Source of the DNA: Dimargaris cristalligena
Lineage: Eukaryota; Kickxellomycota; Dimargaritomycetes; Dimargaritales; Dimargaritaceae
Length of the DNA stretch: 10,430 nt
NCBI GenBank assembly: GCA_027576995.1
Contig: JANBQC010000797.1
Span: 1-10,430, forward strand
Reading direction: 5' to 3'
The stretch's first letter is position 1. Each line of letters begins with the position of its first letter. Shown in pieces: positions 8,541 through 10,430 of the stretch. The position numbers and the translations under genes were made by a program. The notes under the pieces are model-generated. The model was not told the origin of the DNA. It saw only the letters and a program-made list of their open reading frames with translations, and did not search any database.

Positions 8541-10008
8541 CCCGTATACATGACCCGGGATCATCTAAGGGGTTCCAGATTAACTCTTAGTTCACTATGT
8601 GTAATCTAAATGACTAAGAGCCCATCTATCCCCTCGCTAATATGAAAAATATTGGAGGCCAATTTAGCCAAAAGGGAGGGGGGTTTCCAAATCCAGTAAC
8701 CTCTGGGGCGTGAATCTTTCTTCAGAGGTCAATATTGCATATAAGTGGGTAAACTAATAAATATCCATTATTGACGGAATTAATGGGTTTAATAATTGTA
8801 TTATGGAACATCCAGCCACATGGATAAATTCTTACCTTGGGCTAGCCAACATGTTTCGACGGGGCGCTAATAGCGATGCAGATTAACAAGGACCCCGTTG
8901 GACGAATACTGGGATTCACTCGGCCCCTCCGAGGAATGTCCCTCTGTGGCATGGTAACTAGACAAGGTAGATTCGGCAGATTGGGCGATGTAGGAGTTCT
9001 CCAAATGATATCTTGGGTAGGGCTGGGTTGAGGTGGATCAGATGAGGGGAAGGGTTAGTACACATACCGACCACATTCTGAAAATCCACAATTGAAAGGC
9101 TTTGGCCCTACAAGAAGCGTGGTGAGCAAACAGGTGGCTGGTTAGTGTAGTAGTAGCCCAGCTCCTGTGTGAAGCAATGTTCGGGGTGAGTTAGTGCTAC
9201 TGGCTAAGTGCTAACAAAGTCGCAATTTTAGGAAAGACCGAATGGTGTGAATATGTACCCCGAGTATCATCAGATCGGTTCATGATGATAGACTAGGTTC
9301 TGTTAGGCCGAGGTTGCGATTGAGCCTCATTGAGGTGGGGGTCCCTGTGATTTTTGTAATTTGGGATTGTGGTTTACGGACCGGGAATCCGCAATGAAGT
9401 CACTAAACTACATGGAAGGAGTTGGGGCGGTGTTACGATAAACGTCTCTATCTAGCCCATTATGTAGATGTTCTGAGACTATTTGCCCGGAATAGCGTGA
9501 CCGAAAGTAAAGGGACATTGGTGTTTGCAGTGGTTGGCGGCATTGGTTGGGGATGAGGTAGATATATCAATATATAGATATTTATGGGACCTCGGAAGTA
9601 AACCTGCGGTTTTATCAACTAGCAAAATGCGCCTATCTAAAAAGGAGCCGGTTATTTAAATATGCCACTAGAATGGTGGGCCAGACCACACTACTCTGGT
9701 AGTTCACCGGCCAGAGGAATTGCGTACTAAATGTGGGGCCGGGATGGGGAGATTCGGCGCGGAAGACACCCTGGTGTTAAGACCATTTGCTGGTCGGCTT
9801 ATTTCGGACAGCCAGCACCGGCCATCTATAGATAATCCAGGCCTTTACTACCCGGTTACTTGTCCCAATTGCTACCCGAATTTAGTAATATTCAAAGATT
9901 TTGCCCGGTTGATACCAGCACTCAGTACTATGCTAAAGGTTTCAGTCCTGATTGACACACGAAGGACTCTGCTGGTTTTTATAAAAATCTTCAGGATAGT
10001 AAGGGGCG
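8541..10008. other. Gene-free region with normal CpG content (right)
   Basis: CpG is present throughout, the last at 10007-10008. No frame of 60 codons or more exists on either strand except 9720-10019 plus, which begins with TTG and has no recognisable motif. A short inverted repeat CTCTTAGT/ACTAAGAG is at 8584-8591 and 8613-8620. A 13-base word, GGGGAAGGGTTAG, at 9046-9058 also occurs at 377-389 in the left arm, without clear similarity on either side. This is probably intergenic DNA with possible old repeat remains. Confidence 0.45.
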
Positions 10009-10152
10009 TCTCCTGGTAACACCATTGGCATACTTTGACAACCCTCCAGTACTGTCCCTATATATAAATATTCCCCCAATTTACAACTTATTACCCATTA
10101 TTTGATTATTTACTGAATTAATCCCAATAAACTCATTAATGCCAATCCATAG

Positions 10153-10169
10153 CTAGTGGTCCACACTAG
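10153..10169. repeat. Short inverted repeat in right arm
   Basis: CTAGTG at 10153-10158 and CACTAG at 10164-10169 form a 6-bp stem with a 5-base loop. It adjoins the word CTAGTGCACA (10166-10175), which also occurs inverted in the left arm at 682-691. It is too short to call functional. Confidence 0.4.
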
Positions 10170-10283
10170 TGCACACTTATCATCACCCCCCCCACTCTTG
10201 CTATTTCCTATCAAGTAAGTATTTATTAAGACAATAACTAGCACTATAATTTTCAGAAACCCAATATATAAGTTTTGTGTTAG

Positions 10284-10338
10284 ACTATCTAATCTACCTT
10301 AATTTAGTTGGCTTAAACATCTAACCCTACTAGGCCTT
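10284..10338 (-). repeat. Second inverted-repeat block, right copy
   Basis: This is the reverse-complement partner of 450-504, about 43 of 55 columns identical without gaps. It lies only two bases inside the terminal inverted repeat here, against 378 bases on the left. Confidence 0.75.
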
Positions 10339-10340
10339 TG

Positions 10341-10411
10341 TAAAGAACTGTAATCAAATCCTTGAAAACTGAACTTTATTTAAAAAGATAGATAATAAAA
10401 GGGAAAGGTGA
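10341..10411 (-). repeat. Right copy of terminal inverted repeat
   Basis: The reverse complement of this segment matches positions 1-71 with two mismatches, and its outer 58 bases are identical. Bases 10412-10430 lie outside it and have no visible partner, because the window does not extend left of the first copy. Confidence 0.9.
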
Positions 10412-10430
10412 TGATAGACTTGCTGTTCCA

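Larger units (their letters stand above)
10009..10430 (-). mobile_element. CpG-free repeat arm, probable mutated transposon fragment (right)
   Basis: I find no CpG in these 422 bases; the last one upstream is at 10007-10008. The plus strand is C-rich and TA-rich, the mirror of the left arm. Read on the minus strand from 10411 inward, it matches the left arm in order: 10341-10411 with 1-71, 10284-10338 with 450-504, 10166-10175 with 682-691, and 10037-10076 with 769-807 (weakest). It ends about where homology to left position 810 would end, so this copy is shorter at its inner side. No open frame or transposase motif survives. The 19 bases after 10411 are also CpG-free and may be flank or more of the repeat. 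Confidence 0.7.

Noticed and set aside
8584..8620. Inverted repeat CTCTTAGT...ACTAAGAG as a possible terminator or structured RNA
   Set aside because: An 8-bp AT-rich stem with a 21-base loop is expected by chance in a window of this size, and eukaryotic genes do not use such terminators.
377..9058. 13-base word GGGGAAGGGTTAG shared by 377-389 and 9046-9058 in direct orientation, and AAGGTAGATT near 489 and 8965
   Set aside because: Similarity does not extend convincingly on either side, and both regions are purine-rich, so chance matches of this length are plausible.
9720..10019. 99-codon plus-strand open frame ending at the right arm boundary
   Set aside because: It starts with TTG, has no recognisable motif, and no spliced extension could be found. 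Its end near the CpG-free boundary looks coincidental.

Overview
The window comes from a eukaryotic nuclear genome, most likely a fungus. It carries two intron-containing protein genes on the plus strand, nine inferred introns of about 150-300 nt with GTAAGY/GTAGGT donors and TAG/CAG acceptors, and pyrimidine-rich leaders ahead of both start codons. Introns of this length and number fit an early-diverging fungus or a basidiomycete better than a yeast or typical ascomycete. That placement is inference only.

Layout. Positions 1-1100 form a repeat arm with no open frame and not one CpG dinucleotide. Positions 1101 to about 2680 have ordinary CpG content and no gene I can support. About 2680-3161 is a CT-rich promoter and leader. 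A six-exon gene at 3162-5052 encodes a 264-residue, mostly helical protein that I do not recognise. Positions 5053-6257 are an intergenic region and the CT-rich leader of the next gene. A five-exon gene at 6258-8230 encodes translation initiation factor eIF2B subunit beta (GCD7/EIF2B2 family, 371 residues), which looks complete and functional. Positions 8231-10008 are 3' flank without a supported gene. Positions 10009-10430 are a second CpG-free arm.

The most striking structure is at the two ends. The first 71 bases recur inverted at 10341-10411 with only two mismatches, and the outermost 58 are identical. Further matches continue inward in the same order on both sides (450-504 with 10284-10338, 682-691 with 10166-10175, 769-807 with 10037-10076). 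In the best internal block most differences are transitions. The left arm holds about 378 bp that the right arm lacks. Both arms lose CpG completely, with sharp edges at 1101 and 10008, while everything between has normal CpG. The simplest reading is two copies of one repeat or transposon family in opposite orientation, both mutated by CpG-directed cytosine deamination (methylation or a RIP-like process), around an unaffected gene island. A single very large inverted-repeat element that has captured host genes is possible but less likely. Contig ends collapsing inside a shared repeat could also put the same sequence at both edges.

The two genes are codirectional and separated by about 1.2 kb. 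Nothing in the sequence shows that they act together: eIF2B beta is a housekeeping subunit of the eIF2 guanine nucleotide exchange factor, and the upstream gene has no assigned role. I found no tRNA, rRNA, CRISPR array, intact transposase or clear new biochemical system.
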